Below, piece after piece: positions 1-7,063 of a stretch of DNA of 44,096 nucleotides. The notes beneath the pieces are model-generated. The model made no database searches. It was not told where the DNA came from and saw only the letters and a program-made list of their open reading frames with translations. Numbering within the stretch: position 1 is the stretch's first letter; the number at the start of each line of letters is the position of its first letter. The position numbers and the translations under genes were made by a program. The stretch comes from Candidatus Eisenbergiella stercorigallinarum (GTDB lineage: Bacteria; Bacillota; Clostridia; Lachnospirales; Lachnospiraceae): positions 1 through 44,096 of the forward strand of contig DWUW01000015.1 in the NCBI GenBank assembly GCA_019120525.1, in the 5' to 3' direction.

Positions 1-106
1 ATCCAGCGCCGTAACGTTCTATGGGACGCCCAAGAAGGTCTATGTGTCCCGCAGCTATTATAAGGCGCTGATCGAAAGACTGGGAGAAAGAAGGAGAAAA
101 TTATGA
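1..106 (+). CDS. LytTR-type DNA-binding protein, C-terminal end (partial)
   Basis: The reading frame starting at base 2 runs open from the window edge to TGA at 104-106. It ends in a peptide containing VYVSRSYYKALIERL, which resembles the last strand and helix of LytTR DNA-binding domains. Only about 34 residues are visible, so the family call rests on this short tail and on context: small LytTR regulators are often followed by a membrane protein gene. The stop overlaps the next start by 4 bp (ATGA at 103-106), indicating translational coupling and shared function with the LiaF-like protein downstream. Confidence 0.6.
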   Translation, partial: SSAVTFYGTPKKVYVSRSYYKALIERLGERRRKL

Positions 107-867
107 GAGATCGAAAAAATGTATTCTGGGGCATTCTGTTTCTGCTTGGAGCCTGTGCCGTCATTGCCGGACGGCTCGGCTTTCTGGAAGGGATCGGCTT
201 CTGGTCCATCCTGTTTTCCCTGGTGCTTGCCGCCGTACTGATCCGGGGCATCATCAAACGCAGCTGGAGCATGATCCTGTTTTCCATCGCCTTTCTGTGC
301 ATCGTCAACGACCGGCTCCTGGGAATCGAGAAGCTGACTCCCTGGCCCGTTCTGGGCGCGGCTCTTCTTGGCAACATCGGGCTGAACCTCCTGTTTCCCC
401 ACTGGAGCTGGCGGAATTTTGGCTGGCATAGAAGTAACGGGAAAAATATCCCTGCCGCTTCTGAAGACGTGGAAAACTCCGCTTCCGGGGATGCGGGGAA
501 TTCCGAATACGAGATCCAAACCGGCGACGACGGCGCGGAAAGCATCCGATGCGAGGTCAATTTCCACTCCTGTGTAAAATACCTGCAAAGCTCCGCCCTG
601 CAGCATGTACGTCTGGAAAATTCCTTCGGTTCCTTCGTCGTATATTTCACCGACTGCGCGCTGTGGCAGCACAGGGGAGCTGTCAATGTTGGGGTAGCCT
701 TCGGCACGACCGAGCTGTATATCCCCGCTTCCTGGCATGTGGTCTGCAATGTTTCCTCCACCTTCGGAGGCGTGAACGAGCATGGCCGCCCGGCGCTGTC
801 TTCCGAGGAGGTGCTGACCATCACCGGAGACGTATCCTTCGGGTCGCTGGAGATTCATTATATCTGA
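103..867 (+). CDS. LiaF-like membrane protein
   Basis: A 254-residue protein with about four closely packed N-terminal membrane helices (roughly residues 8-105), a polar linker (about 115-150) and a C-terminal beta-rich soluble domain (about 150-254). This matches the LiaF-type layout: short membrane segments followed by a cell-wall-active-antibiotic-response domain, with the repeated pattern ENSFGS...SSTFGG...GDVSFGSLEI. In LiaFSR systems such proteins modulate envelope-stress signalling. Here the partner is a LytTR regulator ending 4 bp inside the start, so the pair probably forms one small autoregulated unit. No SD independent of the preceding gene is needed (AAGGAG lies at 91-96). The substrate or signal is not evident. 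Confidence 0.65.
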   Translation: MRDRKNVFWGILFLLGACAVIAGRLGFLEGIGFWSILFSLVLAAVLIRGIIKRSWSMILFSIAFLCIVNDRLLGIEKLTPWPVLGAALLGNIGLNLLFPHWSWRNFGWHRSNGKNIPAASEDVENSASGDAGNSEYEIQTGDDGAESIRCEVNFHSCVKYLQSSALQHVRLENSFGSFVVYFTDCALWQHRGAVNVGVAFGTTELYIPASWHVVCNVSSTFGGVNEHGRPALSSEEVLTITGDVSFGSLEIHYI

Positions 868-929
868 GCCATCCTTCTTACATTTCCCTCCCCTTTCCTG
901 CTCCGCCGCAGGGGCGCGGTTCTTTTCAC

Positions 930-977
930 AGAAGCGGAAACGGATGCCCAGGACAATGGGAACCCGTTTCCGCTTCT
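930..977 (+). terminator. 14-bp stem hairpin after the LiaF-like gene
   Basis: Bases 930-943 (AGAAGCGGAAACGG) pair perfectly with 964-977. The 20-nt loop contains a further CCCA/TGGG pairing (947-950 with 957-960). There is no strong T-run, so it may be a Rho-dependent or processing hairpin. It separates the LytTR/LiaF unit from the sigI operon. Confidence 0.5.
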
Positions 978-982
978 CAGGC

Positions 983-1019
983 TTTACTTAAACTTTACAT
1001 ATCTTTTAACTATTTTACG
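983..1019 (+). promoter_or_regulatory. PhoP-box-like direct repeats upstream of sigI
   Basis: TTTACT (983), TTTACA (994) and TTTAAC (1005) recur at exactly 11-bp spacing, with a fourth TTTACG at 1014. Direct TTAACA-like hexamers at one-helical-turn spacing are the hallmark of Firmicute PhoP boxes. The same block TTTACATATCTTTTA recurs upstream of the 7064 gene. Assignment to PhoP is inference; the periodic repeat is seen directly. Confidence 0.45.
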
Positions 1020-1020
1020 T

Positions 1021-1048
1021 TTTATTTGCATTTCTTTCCCTTTATACT
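1021..1048 (+). promoter_or_regulatory. Candidate vegetative promoter for sigI
   Basis: TTTATT (1021-1026), a 16-nt spacer and TATACT (1043-1048) lie just downstream of the TTTAC-type repeats. The -35 match is weak, consistent with an activator-dependent promoter. Confidence 0.35.
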
Positions 1049-1064
1049 TTTAAATTGGGATGAT

Positions 1065-1093
1065 AACCCCGTTTTTTTTTAAATCAGTCCGTA
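1065..1093 (+). promoter_or_regulatory. SigI-type promoter of the sigI operon
   Basis: AACCCC (1065-1070), then a T-run and CGTA (1090-1093), with 19 nt between the elements. SigI promoters in Bacillus and Clostridium have an A-rich/CCC -35 and a CGWA -10. The same arrangement with identical 19-nt spacing lies at 4309-4337. This would make sigI autoregulated. Confidence 0.6.
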
Positions 1094-1124
1094 TTCTATC
1101 AATATATAAAGGGGGAGACTCTGC

Positions 1125-1847
1125 GTGAATGAGGAAAATACCATTATCCAACAGGTATACGCGGCCAAAACGGATAATCAGGAAGCCGACCGTCTGATCG
1201 GGGCATATATGCCTTTTATCAAAGCGGAAACGGCAAAATTTCTGAAGCGTCCGCCTGCCTCGCAGGATGACGAACTGAGCATTGCGATGATCGCTTTTCA
1301 CGAAGCCATTCAGGGGTATTCCCGCATGCGGGGAGCCTTTCTGAAATATGCTTCCATGCTCATCAGAAGCCGTCTGATCGACTATCACAGACGGGAGCGC
1401 CGGCACGGAAGCCTGGTTTCTCTGGATACTCCGGCGGATGAGGACGACGTCCCTCTGGTGGATACGCTGACGGATGCCCGGGATCACGGCGAAGAGGTTT
1501 CGATGCGGGACGCTACCCGGGATGAAATTGAGGAGCTGAGCCGGCAGATGGACGCGTTCGGCGTAAAGCTTTCCGATGTGGCGGATAACTGTCCCAGACA
1601 GCAGCGCACGCTTGAGGCATGCCGGAAAGCCCTCCGGTACGCGGTACATACCGACGGACTGCTGGACGAATTTCTCCAAAGCAGACGGCTTCCCATCGCC
1701 AGGCTTTCCTCCGGAAGCGGCGTGGAGAAAAAAACACTGGAACGGCACCGAAAATATATGGTTGCCCTCATGCTGATCTACACCAACGGATATGAGATCA
1801 TCCGCGGACATATCAAACAGGTCATGAAAGGAGGTGCGGCACAATGA
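1125..1847 (+). CDS. sigI: RNA polymerase sigma factor SigI
   Basis: A 240-residue sigma-70-family protein of the SigI (YkoZ) type. The region 2 part includes AFHEAIQGYSRMRGAFLKYA and SRLIDYHRRERRHGS (about 55-95). The C-terminal half is the SigI-specific domain with a helix-turn-helix-like SRRLPIARLSSGSGVEKKTLERHRKYMVAL. SigI responds to heat or envelope/polysaccharide signals and is held inactive by a membrane RsgI. The start is GTG at 1125 with GGGGGAG at 1111-1117. The stop overlaps the anti-sigma start (ATGA at 1844-1847), the normal sigI-rsgI arrangement. A SigI-type promoter lies 32 bp upstream. Confidence 0.9.
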   Translation: MNEENTIIQQVYAAKTDNQEADRLIGAYMPFIKAETAKFLKRPPASQDDELSIAMIAFHEAIQGYSRMRGAFLKYASMLIRSRLIDYHRRERRHGSLVSLDTPADEDDVPLVDTLTDARDHGEEVSMRDATRDEIEELSRQMDAFGVKLSDVADNCPRQQRTLEACRKALRYAVHTDGLLDEFLQSRRLPIARLSSGSGVEKKTLERHRKYMVALMLIYTNGYEIIRGHIKQVMKGGAAQ

Positions 1848-2782
1848 AATACATGGTAATGGAATGTCATACCGGCTATGCGGTTCTTCTGGATGAGGAG
1901 GGCCGGTTCTGGAAAGCGGCCGATCTCCACTATGAAGTGGGCCAGACCGTAGAAAATCCCGTGCTGATGAAACAGCCGCAGCCCTCCGGCAGACGCCGTA
2001 TCACCCGTCTGATGAGCAGCGCCATCGCCGCGGCCGCAGCCTGCCTGTTCCTGTTTTTCGGCTTCGGCTATTACCAGAATTATCTCCGCGTCTATTCCTC
2101 CATTTACCTCTCCATCAATCCCGAGGTACTGATGGATCTGAACCGGTACGGGAATGTGGTCAGGCTGACCGGGACGAACGAGGACGGCGTAAGGCTTCTG
2201 GAAGGCTACAGCGGCAGAGGAAAGGATAAGCTGACGGTCGCCGACGAGCTCATCGACCGCGCGATCGAGATGGGCTTTCTCTCCGAAGGCGGCCAGGTCT
2301 CCTTTTTCATTGATTCCCCGGAGGAGGCCCTGTTCCAGGAATACGGCACGGAGCTGAGAACGGAAATCAGCGGACATCTGGACGGCAGGATCACCATCAC
2401 TGTGGAAATCATGAATTATCAGGACGCGCCGGCTGACGATATGGAAGACGATTATGACGATACCGACTATGGGCCGGAAAATGATGGCGTCACCGATTAT
2501 CAGACTCCCGAAGCGGCTCCAGCCCCGGCTCCGCAAGCTCCGGCCCCGGTTCCGTCGGCTCCCGTCCCGTCCGTTCCCGCAGCCCCCGCCGCGGAAAGCA
2601 TCCCGCCGGATCATACCGATGGGGATACGGACTATGAACCCGAAAACGCCGCAGCTCCGTTTTCCGATGACGATGCGGGCGAAGGCAGAGATTCTGATGA
2701 TGACGATGACGACGCGGATGACGACGATGATAATGGAAACGATGATGATAACGACAGTGACGATGACGACGGTGACGACTGA
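1844..2782 (+). CDS. rsgI: RsgI-type membrane anti-sigma factor with Asp-rich tail
   Basis: A 312-residue single-pass protein. Residues 1-45 form the cytoplasmic anti-sigma RsgI_N domain, about 55-78 a membrane helix, and about 84-195 the outer domain beginning YLSINPEV. Asn92-Pro93 corresponds to the conserved Asn-Pro site at which clostridial RsgI proteins autocleave (established for that family, inferred here). The rest is low complexity: a single DDTDYGPENDGVTDY motif (about 204-218), an Ala/Pro-rich stretch and an Asp tail. The tail could bind cations or cell-wall polymers. Most RsgI proteins instead end in carbohydrate-binding or catalytic modules. The outer domain and the DTDYGP motif reappear in the lipoprotein at 4409. 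Confidence 0.85.
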   Translation: MKYMVMECHTGYAVLLDEEGRFWKAADLHYEVGQTVENPVLMKQPQPSGRRRITRLMSSAIAAAAACLFLFFGFGYYQNYLRVYSSIYLSINPEVLMDLNRYGNVVRLTGTNEDGVRLLEGYSGRGKDKLTVADELIDRAIEMGFLSEGGQVSFFIDSPEEALFQEYGTELRTEISGHLDGRITITVEIMNYQDAPADDMEDDYDDTDYGPENDGVTDYQTPEAAPAPAPQAPAPVPSAPVPSVPAAPAAESIPPDHTDGDTDYEPENAAAPFSDDDAGEGRDSDDDDDDADDDDDNGNDDDNDSDDDDGDD

Positions 2783-2813
2783 CAACGGCGATGCCGCAAC
2801 TCCCGTTATCGCA

Positions 2814-2874
2814 GTGCCGAACTGAAGGTTCGGCACGCGTGCCTCAGCGTAAAACGCTTCGGCATGGAGGTAAG
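2814..2874 (+). repeat. Leader repeat, short form, upstream of cotH
   Basis: GTGCCGAAC (2814-2822) and GTTCGGCAC (2828-2836) form a perfect 9-bp hairpin. ACGCTTCGG (2854-2862) and the SD ATGGAGGTAA (2864-2873) follow directly against the ATG at 2875. The last 60 bp match, with few changes, the block directly upstream of the ABC-F gene (38117-38177, opposite strand). The upstream hairpins of the long form are absent here. Confidence 0.7.
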
Positions 2875-4293
2875 ATGATAAAGAGTAAATATATCAATAT
2901 AATCTGCATCGGTGCGGCAGCGCTTGCCGCCCTCCTCACCCTGCTTCTGATGATCCTTTCGGGAGCGGCGCAGAAGCTTCAGCCAGCCGGCTCCTTCAGT
3001 TCTTCCCCCAAATATGCCGGCCGGCTCTTCGATCCGGACCGTGTCCACACCATTGATATCCGGATCGGGGACTGGGCGGGCTTTCTGCAGAATGCCGGAA
3101 AAGAGGAATACGTTTCCTGCACCCTCGTCATCGACGGGGAAGAGTTCAGTCAGGTGGGCCTGAGGGCCAAGGGAAACAACTCCCTGCGCCTGACCCGGGA
3201 ATACGGGCTGTCCCGCTACAGCCTCAAAGCCGAATTCGATCATTTTCTGGACGGCGGGAATTACTACGGCCTGGACAAGCTTTCCCTGGACGCTTCCTTT
3301 CAGGATAACAGCTATATGAAAACCTTCCTTGTCTACGATATGATGGCCTTCATGAATGTTCCCGCGCCGCTTTGCAGCTACGTTCAGGTAACGGTAAACG
3401 GCGAACCCTGGGGACTGTTTCTGGCCATAGAGGAGCCGGAGGAAGCCTTTGTACAGCGCTGCTTCGGCAGTCTGGACGGCAATCTGTACAAGCCGGACTA
3501 CCGTTCCCTGAACGCGGAGAATAGAGACCTTGCGCTTCAATATATCGACGACGATCCGGACAGCTATCCGAATCTTTTCGACAACGCGAAGCTTCCCTCC
3601 TCGGCTGCGGACAGGAAACGCCTGATCCGCGCCCTGAAAACACTTTCCACCGGTGAAAATCTGGAAACGGCGGTTCATGTGGATGAGGTGCTCAGGTATT
3701 TTACGGTTCAGGTTTTCGTTATGAACCAGGACAGCTATCTCGGCCACACCGGTCACAATTATTACCTTTATGAAAAAGACGGCGTTATGAGCATCCTTCC
3801 CTGGGACTATAACCTTGCCTTCGGCACCTATGCGCTTGGAATGACGGACCCGATCCGTGATCCGAACGTGCTGATCAACTATCCCATCAACACGCCGGCA
3901 GAGGGCGAGGTCATGCTGAACCGCCCTCTGTACCATAACCTGATGAAACAGGACAAATATTTCGCCCGCTATCATGCGTATTTCGACACGCTCCTTTCCG
4001 ACTACTTTGAAAACGGACGGTTTGAGTCCACGCTTCGCAGAACAGAGCGGCTGATCGCCCCTTATGTACAGAACGATCCCACCGCCTTCTGCTCCTATGC
4101 GGATCATCAGCTCGCCGTGGATACCCTGGAAGAGATCTGCCTGCTCCGGGCCAAAAGCATCCGCGGCCAGCTGGAAGGAACCATTCCCGCCACCATCCGC
4201 GGCCAACAGGAGCAGCCGGCGTCCAGGGTGGACGCTTCTCACATACGGATTGCCGATCTGGGAGATTTTGACGATCTGGAAAAAAATTTTTGA
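2875..4293 (+). CDS. CotH kinase family protein, membrane-anchored
   Basis: A 472-residue protein with an N-terminal signal/membrane anchor (about 8-30) and an outside CotH kinase domain. Recognisable pieces are LRAKGNNS, YGLDKLSLDASFQDNSYMKTFLVYDMM, VTVNGEPWGLFLAIEEP and ILPWDYNLAFG; the last holds the metal-binding Asp of the family. CotH proteins are atypical kinases that phosphorylate secreted or surface proteins. The start at 2875 is chosen because GGAGG lies 5 nt upstream within the leader repeat; the frame is open upstream to 2791 but that part is the repeat itself. It follows the anti-sigma gene by 92 bp and is probably in the sigI operon. CotH, VTC and DUF4956 genes tend to cluster (recollection, not checked). 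Confidence 0.85.
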   Translation: MIKSKYINIICIGAAALAALLTLLLMILSGAAQKLQPAGSFSSSPKYAGRLFDPDRVHTIDIRIGDWAGFLQNAGKEEYVSCTLVIDGEEFSQVGLRAKGNNSLRLTREYGLSRYSLKAEFDHFLDGGNYYGLDKLSLDASFQDNSYMKTFLVYDMMAFMNVPAPLCSYVQVTVNGEPWGLFLAIEEPEEAFVQRCFGSLDGNLYKPDYRSLNAENRDLALQYIDDDPDSYPNLFDNAKLPSSAADRKRLIRALKTLSTGENLETAVHVDEVLRYFTVQVFVMNQDSYLGHTGHNYYLYEKDGVMSILPWDYNLAFGTYALGMTDPIRDPNVLINYPINTPAEGEVMLNRPLYHNLMKQDKYFARYHAYFDTLLSDYFENGRFESTLRRTERLIAPYVQNDPTAFCSYADHQLAVDTLEEICLLRAKSIRGQLEGTIPATIRGQQEQPASRVDASHIRIADLGDFDDLEKNF

Positions 4294-4308
4294 AAAAATT
4301 TTCCGCAT

Positions 4309-4337
4309 CACCCCTTTTTTTCAAAATCCCCTGCGTA
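4309..4337 (+). promoter_or_regulatory. SigI-type promoter for the lipoprotein operon
   Basis: CACCCC (4309-4314), a T-run and CGTA (4334-4337) are separated by 19 nt, exactly as in 1065-1093. It begins 15 bp after the cotH stop. An AT-rich palindrome (about 4278-4304) overlapping the cotH stop may end the upstream transcript. Confidence 0.6.
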
Positions 4338-4408
4338 ATCTGTCCATGTAAGATGAAAAATGGTAATTCACACCAGAAATTATTTAAAAATGAAAGAGAG
4401 GTATCACT

Positions 4409-5440
4409 ATGAAAATGAGAAGAAATTTACTTGCTGCGGTATCTTCCCTGGCTGTTATGTCGGCAGCCCTTCTGACCGGCTGCGGCGCTCCCGCTGATGA
4501 AGGAACGGCGATTCGGGACACGGGCTTTCTCACGCTGAGCGTCAATCCGGAGATCCGGATCGAATATGATGACGAAGGCAGAGTGATCGACCTTACCGGC
4601 CAGAACGACGACGGCAAAACGATCGTCGCATCCTATCGGGATTATATCGGAAAGGAATGCGACGACGTTTTAAACGACCTGATCGTAAAAATCAATGAGG
4701 CCGGTTACTTTGTCGAAGACATAGACGGCGGCAGAAAGAACATTGTCATTCAGCTGGAGCCCGGCTCCGTTGTTCCCAGCAGCACATTTCTTGAGGAAGT
4801 GACCGCAAGCACTCAGAACGCGGTGAAGAACCTGCATCTCTCCTCCGGCATTGTGACCATTGACGATGACGACTATGACCCGGACTATGCCAGAAACGGT
4901 TCTCCTTCTCCCTACATCACTCTGGAAAAGGCTAAGGAAATCGCCCTTTCCCACGCAGGCGTAAACGCGGCAGACGCCGTTTTTGACGACAGGGAATTTG
5001 ACCACGACGACGGAACCGCCGTTTTTGAGCTGGAATTTACCGCCGGCGGCGTGGAATATGAATACGACGTGGACGCCGTGCACGGGACCATCCTTCAGGC
5101 GGAAGGCGGCGCCTCCGGAAGCGGCTACGGCGATACGGACTACGGCCCCAACAACGATGGCGTCACCGATTACAACGACACCGACTACGGCCCTAACAAT
5201 GACGGCGTCACCGATTACAACGACACCGATTACGGTCCCAACAACGACGGTGTCACCGACTATAATGACACCGACTATGGCCCCAACAACGACGGCGTTA
5301 CCGACTACGATGACACCGACTACGGCCCCAATAATGACGGCGTCACCGATTACGACGACTGGCACGAAGAACTCACCGACGACTGGGACGACGATGACTG
5401 GGATGACGACGACGATGATGACGACGATGACGACGACTGA
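4409..5440 (+). CDS. Lipoprotein with RsgI-like domain, PepSY domain and Asp-rich repeats
   Basis: A 343-residue lipoprotein: signal peptide with lipobox LLTGCG (Cys25), then an RsgI-type outer domain starting LTLSVNPEIRIEYDDEGRV (about 41-140). This aligns with YLSINPEV...LTGTNEDG of the anti-sigma factor and keeps the Asn-Pro pair (46-47). About 172-232 is a PepSY-like domain (ITLEKAKEIAL...YEYDVDAVHGTI). Five exact-length 15-residue repeats (DTDYGPNNDGVTDYN) and a Trp/Asp then poly-Asp tail follow. The protein lacks an anti-sigma domain and a membrane helix, so it looks like a paralogous decoy, ligand or accessory of the sensor. A SigI-type promoter lies upstream and the SD is GAGAGG. The repeats resemble Asp-rich Ca-binding loops, but this is inference. 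Confidence 0.75.
   Translation: MKMRRNLLAAVSSLAVMSAALLTGCGAPADEGTAIRDTGFLTLSVNPEIRIEYDDEGRVIDLTGQNDDGKTIVASYRDYIGKECDDVLNDLIVKINEAGYFVEDIDGGRKNIVIQLEPGSVVPSSTFLEEVTASTQNAVKNLHLSSGIVTIDDDDYDPDYARNGSPSPYITLEKAKEIALSHAGVNAADAVFDDREFDHDDGTAVFELEFTAGGVEYEYDVDAVHGTILQAEGGASGSGYGDTDYGPNNDGVTDYNDTDYGPNNDGVTDYNDTDYGPNNDGVTDYNDTDYGPNNDGVTDYDDTDYGPNNDGVTDYDDWHEELTDDWDDDDWDDDDDDDDDDDD
5132..5356 (+). repeat. Five in-frame 45-bp tandem repeats
   Basis: Five consecutive 45-bp units encode DTDYGPNNDGVTDY plus N or D. They differ mainly at synonymous third positions, so amino-acid sequence is being maintained. A single copy of the same motif occurs in the anti-sigma gene near 2456-2500. Confidence 0.9.
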
Positions 5441-5459
5441 GGTTCCTGCTTTTCAGGCC

Positions 5460-6128
5460 ATGCGCCACGAATCCAAGCACCAGATCAGCCTTCGGGAGGA
5501 TCTGGTGCTCTCCGGGAGGCTGCGCAGGCTCTTTTCCCATGACAGCTATGCGGGAGAAGACGGGAGTTACCGGGTCACCAGCCTGTACTTCGACACGCCC
5601 GATGACAGCGCGCTGCGGGAAAAGCTGGACGGAATCGGGAAACGGGAAAAATTCCGGCTCCGATATTACGGAGCATCCCCTTCCTTCATCAGGCTGGAGA
5701 AAAAATTCAAGATCAACGGCCTGTGCGGAAAAAGAAGCGTAAAGATGACGACAGAGCAGGCACAGAAGCTGCTTTGCGGAGAATACGGTTTTCTTCTGGA
5801 ATCGGGAGACCCTCTCTGTGCGGAATTCTACAGCAAACTCATGGGAAAATGCCTGCGGCCCAGAACCATTGTCCGCTATGACAGAGAAGCCTTTGTCTAT
5901 GAGCCGGGAAACGTCCGGATCACGCTGGACCGCAGCATACGCACCGGCCTCGGAAGCACGGATTTTCTGAACGAAAAGCTTTTCTGCGCGCCGGTTCTGG
6001 GGCAGGGCACGGTTCTGGAAGTCAAATATGACGCGTTTCTTCCGGATCTGGTCCGCATGGCCGTACAGATCCCGGGCCGGCAGGCAGTCTCCTGCTCCAA
6101 ATATGCCCTCTGCAGGCGGTTTGACTGA
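5460..6128 (+). CDS. VTC-domain polyphosphate polymerase-like protein
   Basis: A 222-residue VTC domain (triphosphate-tunnel fold). Visible family features are the N-terminal RHESKHQIS, the SLYFDTPDD strand, KFRLRYYG, IRLEKKFKINGLCGKRSVKMT, RTIVRYDREAFVY, VRITLDRSIRTG and the late VLEVKYD. These alternating basic and acidic strands line the tunnel that binds nucleotide and polyphosphate. The family makes or handles polyphosphate; activity here is inferred. ATG at 5460 lies 19 nt after the lipoprotein stop with no convincing SD, so translation may be coupled. The frame is also open upstream through the lipoprotein gene. The DUF4956 gene follows. Confidence 0.8.
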   Translation: MRHESKHQISLREDLVLSGRLRRLFSHDSYAGEDGSYRVTSLYFDTPDDSALREKLDGIGKREKFRLRYYGASPSFIRLEKKFKINGLCGKRSVKMTTEQAQKLLCGEYGFLLESGDPLCAEFYSKLMGKCLRPRTIVRYDREAFVYEPGNVRITLDRSIRTGLGSTDFLNEKLFCAPVLGQGTVLEVKYDAFLPDLVRMAVQIPGRQAVSCSKYALCRRFD

Positions 6129-6163
6129 CCGTTGCCGTTCACCCAAAGACTGGACGGTAACGG
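6129..6163 (+). other. Intercistronic hairpin between VTC and DUF4956 genes
   Basis: CCGTTGCCGT (6129-6138) pairs with ACGGTAACGG (6154-6163), with one G-U pair. It has no T-run and probably acts in mRNA processing or stability rather than termination. Confidence 0.4.
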
Positions 6164-6204
6164 CATCCGCCCCCTGAACGCTTGAAAAAAGGATGGTAAA
6201 CGGC

Positions 6205-6876
6205 ATGACTTTTCAGGATATTTTCAAATCAGACTTTCTGGAGAACATAAACAGCATTTCCATGTTCGACATGGTAGTCGCCCTCGCGCTTGCGTTTCTG
6301 CTGGGACTGTTCATTTTTTTCATTTATAAAAACAGCTACAGCGGCGTCATGTATTCCGACAGCTTCGGCGTGACGCTGGTCACCCTTTCCCTCATCACCA
6401 CGCTGCTGATCCTGACGGTTGTGAGCAATGTGGTGCTGTCGCTGGGCATGGTTGGCGCCCTGTCCATCGTTCGTTTCCGGACGGCCATCAAAGAGCCGAT
6501 GGACATTGCCTTCCTGTTCTGGTCCATCGCCGTCGGCATCGTGCTCGCCGCCGGCCTGATCCCCCTGGCGGTATTCGGCAGTATTTTCATCGGCGTTGTG
6601 CTGTACGTGTTTTCCAAAAAGAAAACCGTGGATTCCCCCTATATCCTGATCGTCTACTGCGCGGACGGCGATACGGAAAAACTGGTCCGCAGCTTTACGG
6701 CCTCCCAGGTCAGAAGGATGAATCTGAAAAGCAAAAGCCTGGAGAACGGCTTCGTGGAACTCAATTATGAGGTCCGGCTGAAAAATGACGACAGCTCCTT
6801 TGTGAATGAGCTCGACGCCATGGAGGGCGTCAGCCGGGTGACCCTCGTTTCCTACAACGGAGACTATATGGGATAG
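6205..6876 (+). CDS. DUF4956 membrane protein
   Basis: A 223-residue protein of the DUF4956 family: three to four membrane helices (about 18-145) and a cytosolic ACT/ferredoxin-like C-terminal domain (about 150-223). The family signature LGMVGALSIVRFRTAIKEPMDIAFLFWSIAVGI is clearly present. Function is not established; the family repeatedly neighbours VTC genes, so a role in polyphosphate translocation or VTC regulation is plausible. Start chosen at 6205, where AAGGATGG lies about 8 nt upstream. ATG at 6193 is an in-frame alternative but its SD would be too close. It probably shares the lipoprotein-VTC transcript. Confidence 0.8.
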   Translation: MTFQDIFKSDFLENINSISMFDMVVALALAFLLGLFIFFIYKNSYSGVMYSDSFGVTLVTLSLITTLLILTVVSNVVLSLGMVGALSIVRFRTAIKEPMDIAFLFWSIAVGIVLAAGLIPLAVFGSIFIGVVLYVFSKKKTVDSPYILIVYCADGDTEKLVRSFTASQVRRMNLKSKSLENGFVELNYEVRLKNDDSSFVNELDAMEGVSRVTLVSYNGDYMG

Positions 6877-6902
6877 CATGCGGGAAAAGGAAGCCCGCAT
6901 GC
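6876..6902 (+). terminator. Hairpin at the end of the DUF4956 gene
   Basis: GCATGCGGG (6876-6884) pairs perfectly with CCCGCATGC (6894-6902), starting on the last base of the stop codon. No T-run follows, so terminator status is probable only. Confidence 0.55.
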
Positions 6903-6930
6903 CTGTTCCGAATATGGTTTGTCCGTAACA

Positions 6931-6958
6931 GGTACACAGTTTTTACATATCTTTTACG
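6931..6958 (+). promoter_or_regulatory. PhoP-box-like direct repeats upstream of the 7064 gene
   Basis: GGTACA (6931), TTTACA (6942) and TTTACG (6953) occur at 11-bp spacing. The core TTTACATATCTTTTA is identical to the block before sigI. This suggests one response regulator, PhoP being the best guess, controls both transcripts. Confidence 0.45.
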
Positions 6959-6969
6959 AAAATCCTCTG

Positions 6970-6997
6970 TTTGCATCCGCCCCGAAACAGATACAAT
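6970..6997 (+). promoter_or_regulatory. Candidate promoter for the choice-of-anchor-I gene
   Basis: TTTGCA (6970-6975), a 16-nt spacer and TACAAT (6992-6997). The poor -35 and the upstream TTTAC-type repeats fit an activated promoter. Confidence 0.45.
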
Positions 6998-7063
6998 AAA
7001 TCAGACCGCTGCGCCTGCAGATACGGACAGGCGAGGCCAAAGTATACAGGAGGATAAAAGTTT

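Noticed and set aside
2791..2874. Upstream start for cotH at 2791
   Set aside because: The added 28 codons are leader-repeat sequence, lack an SD and lie before a proper GGAGG and signal peptide at 2875.
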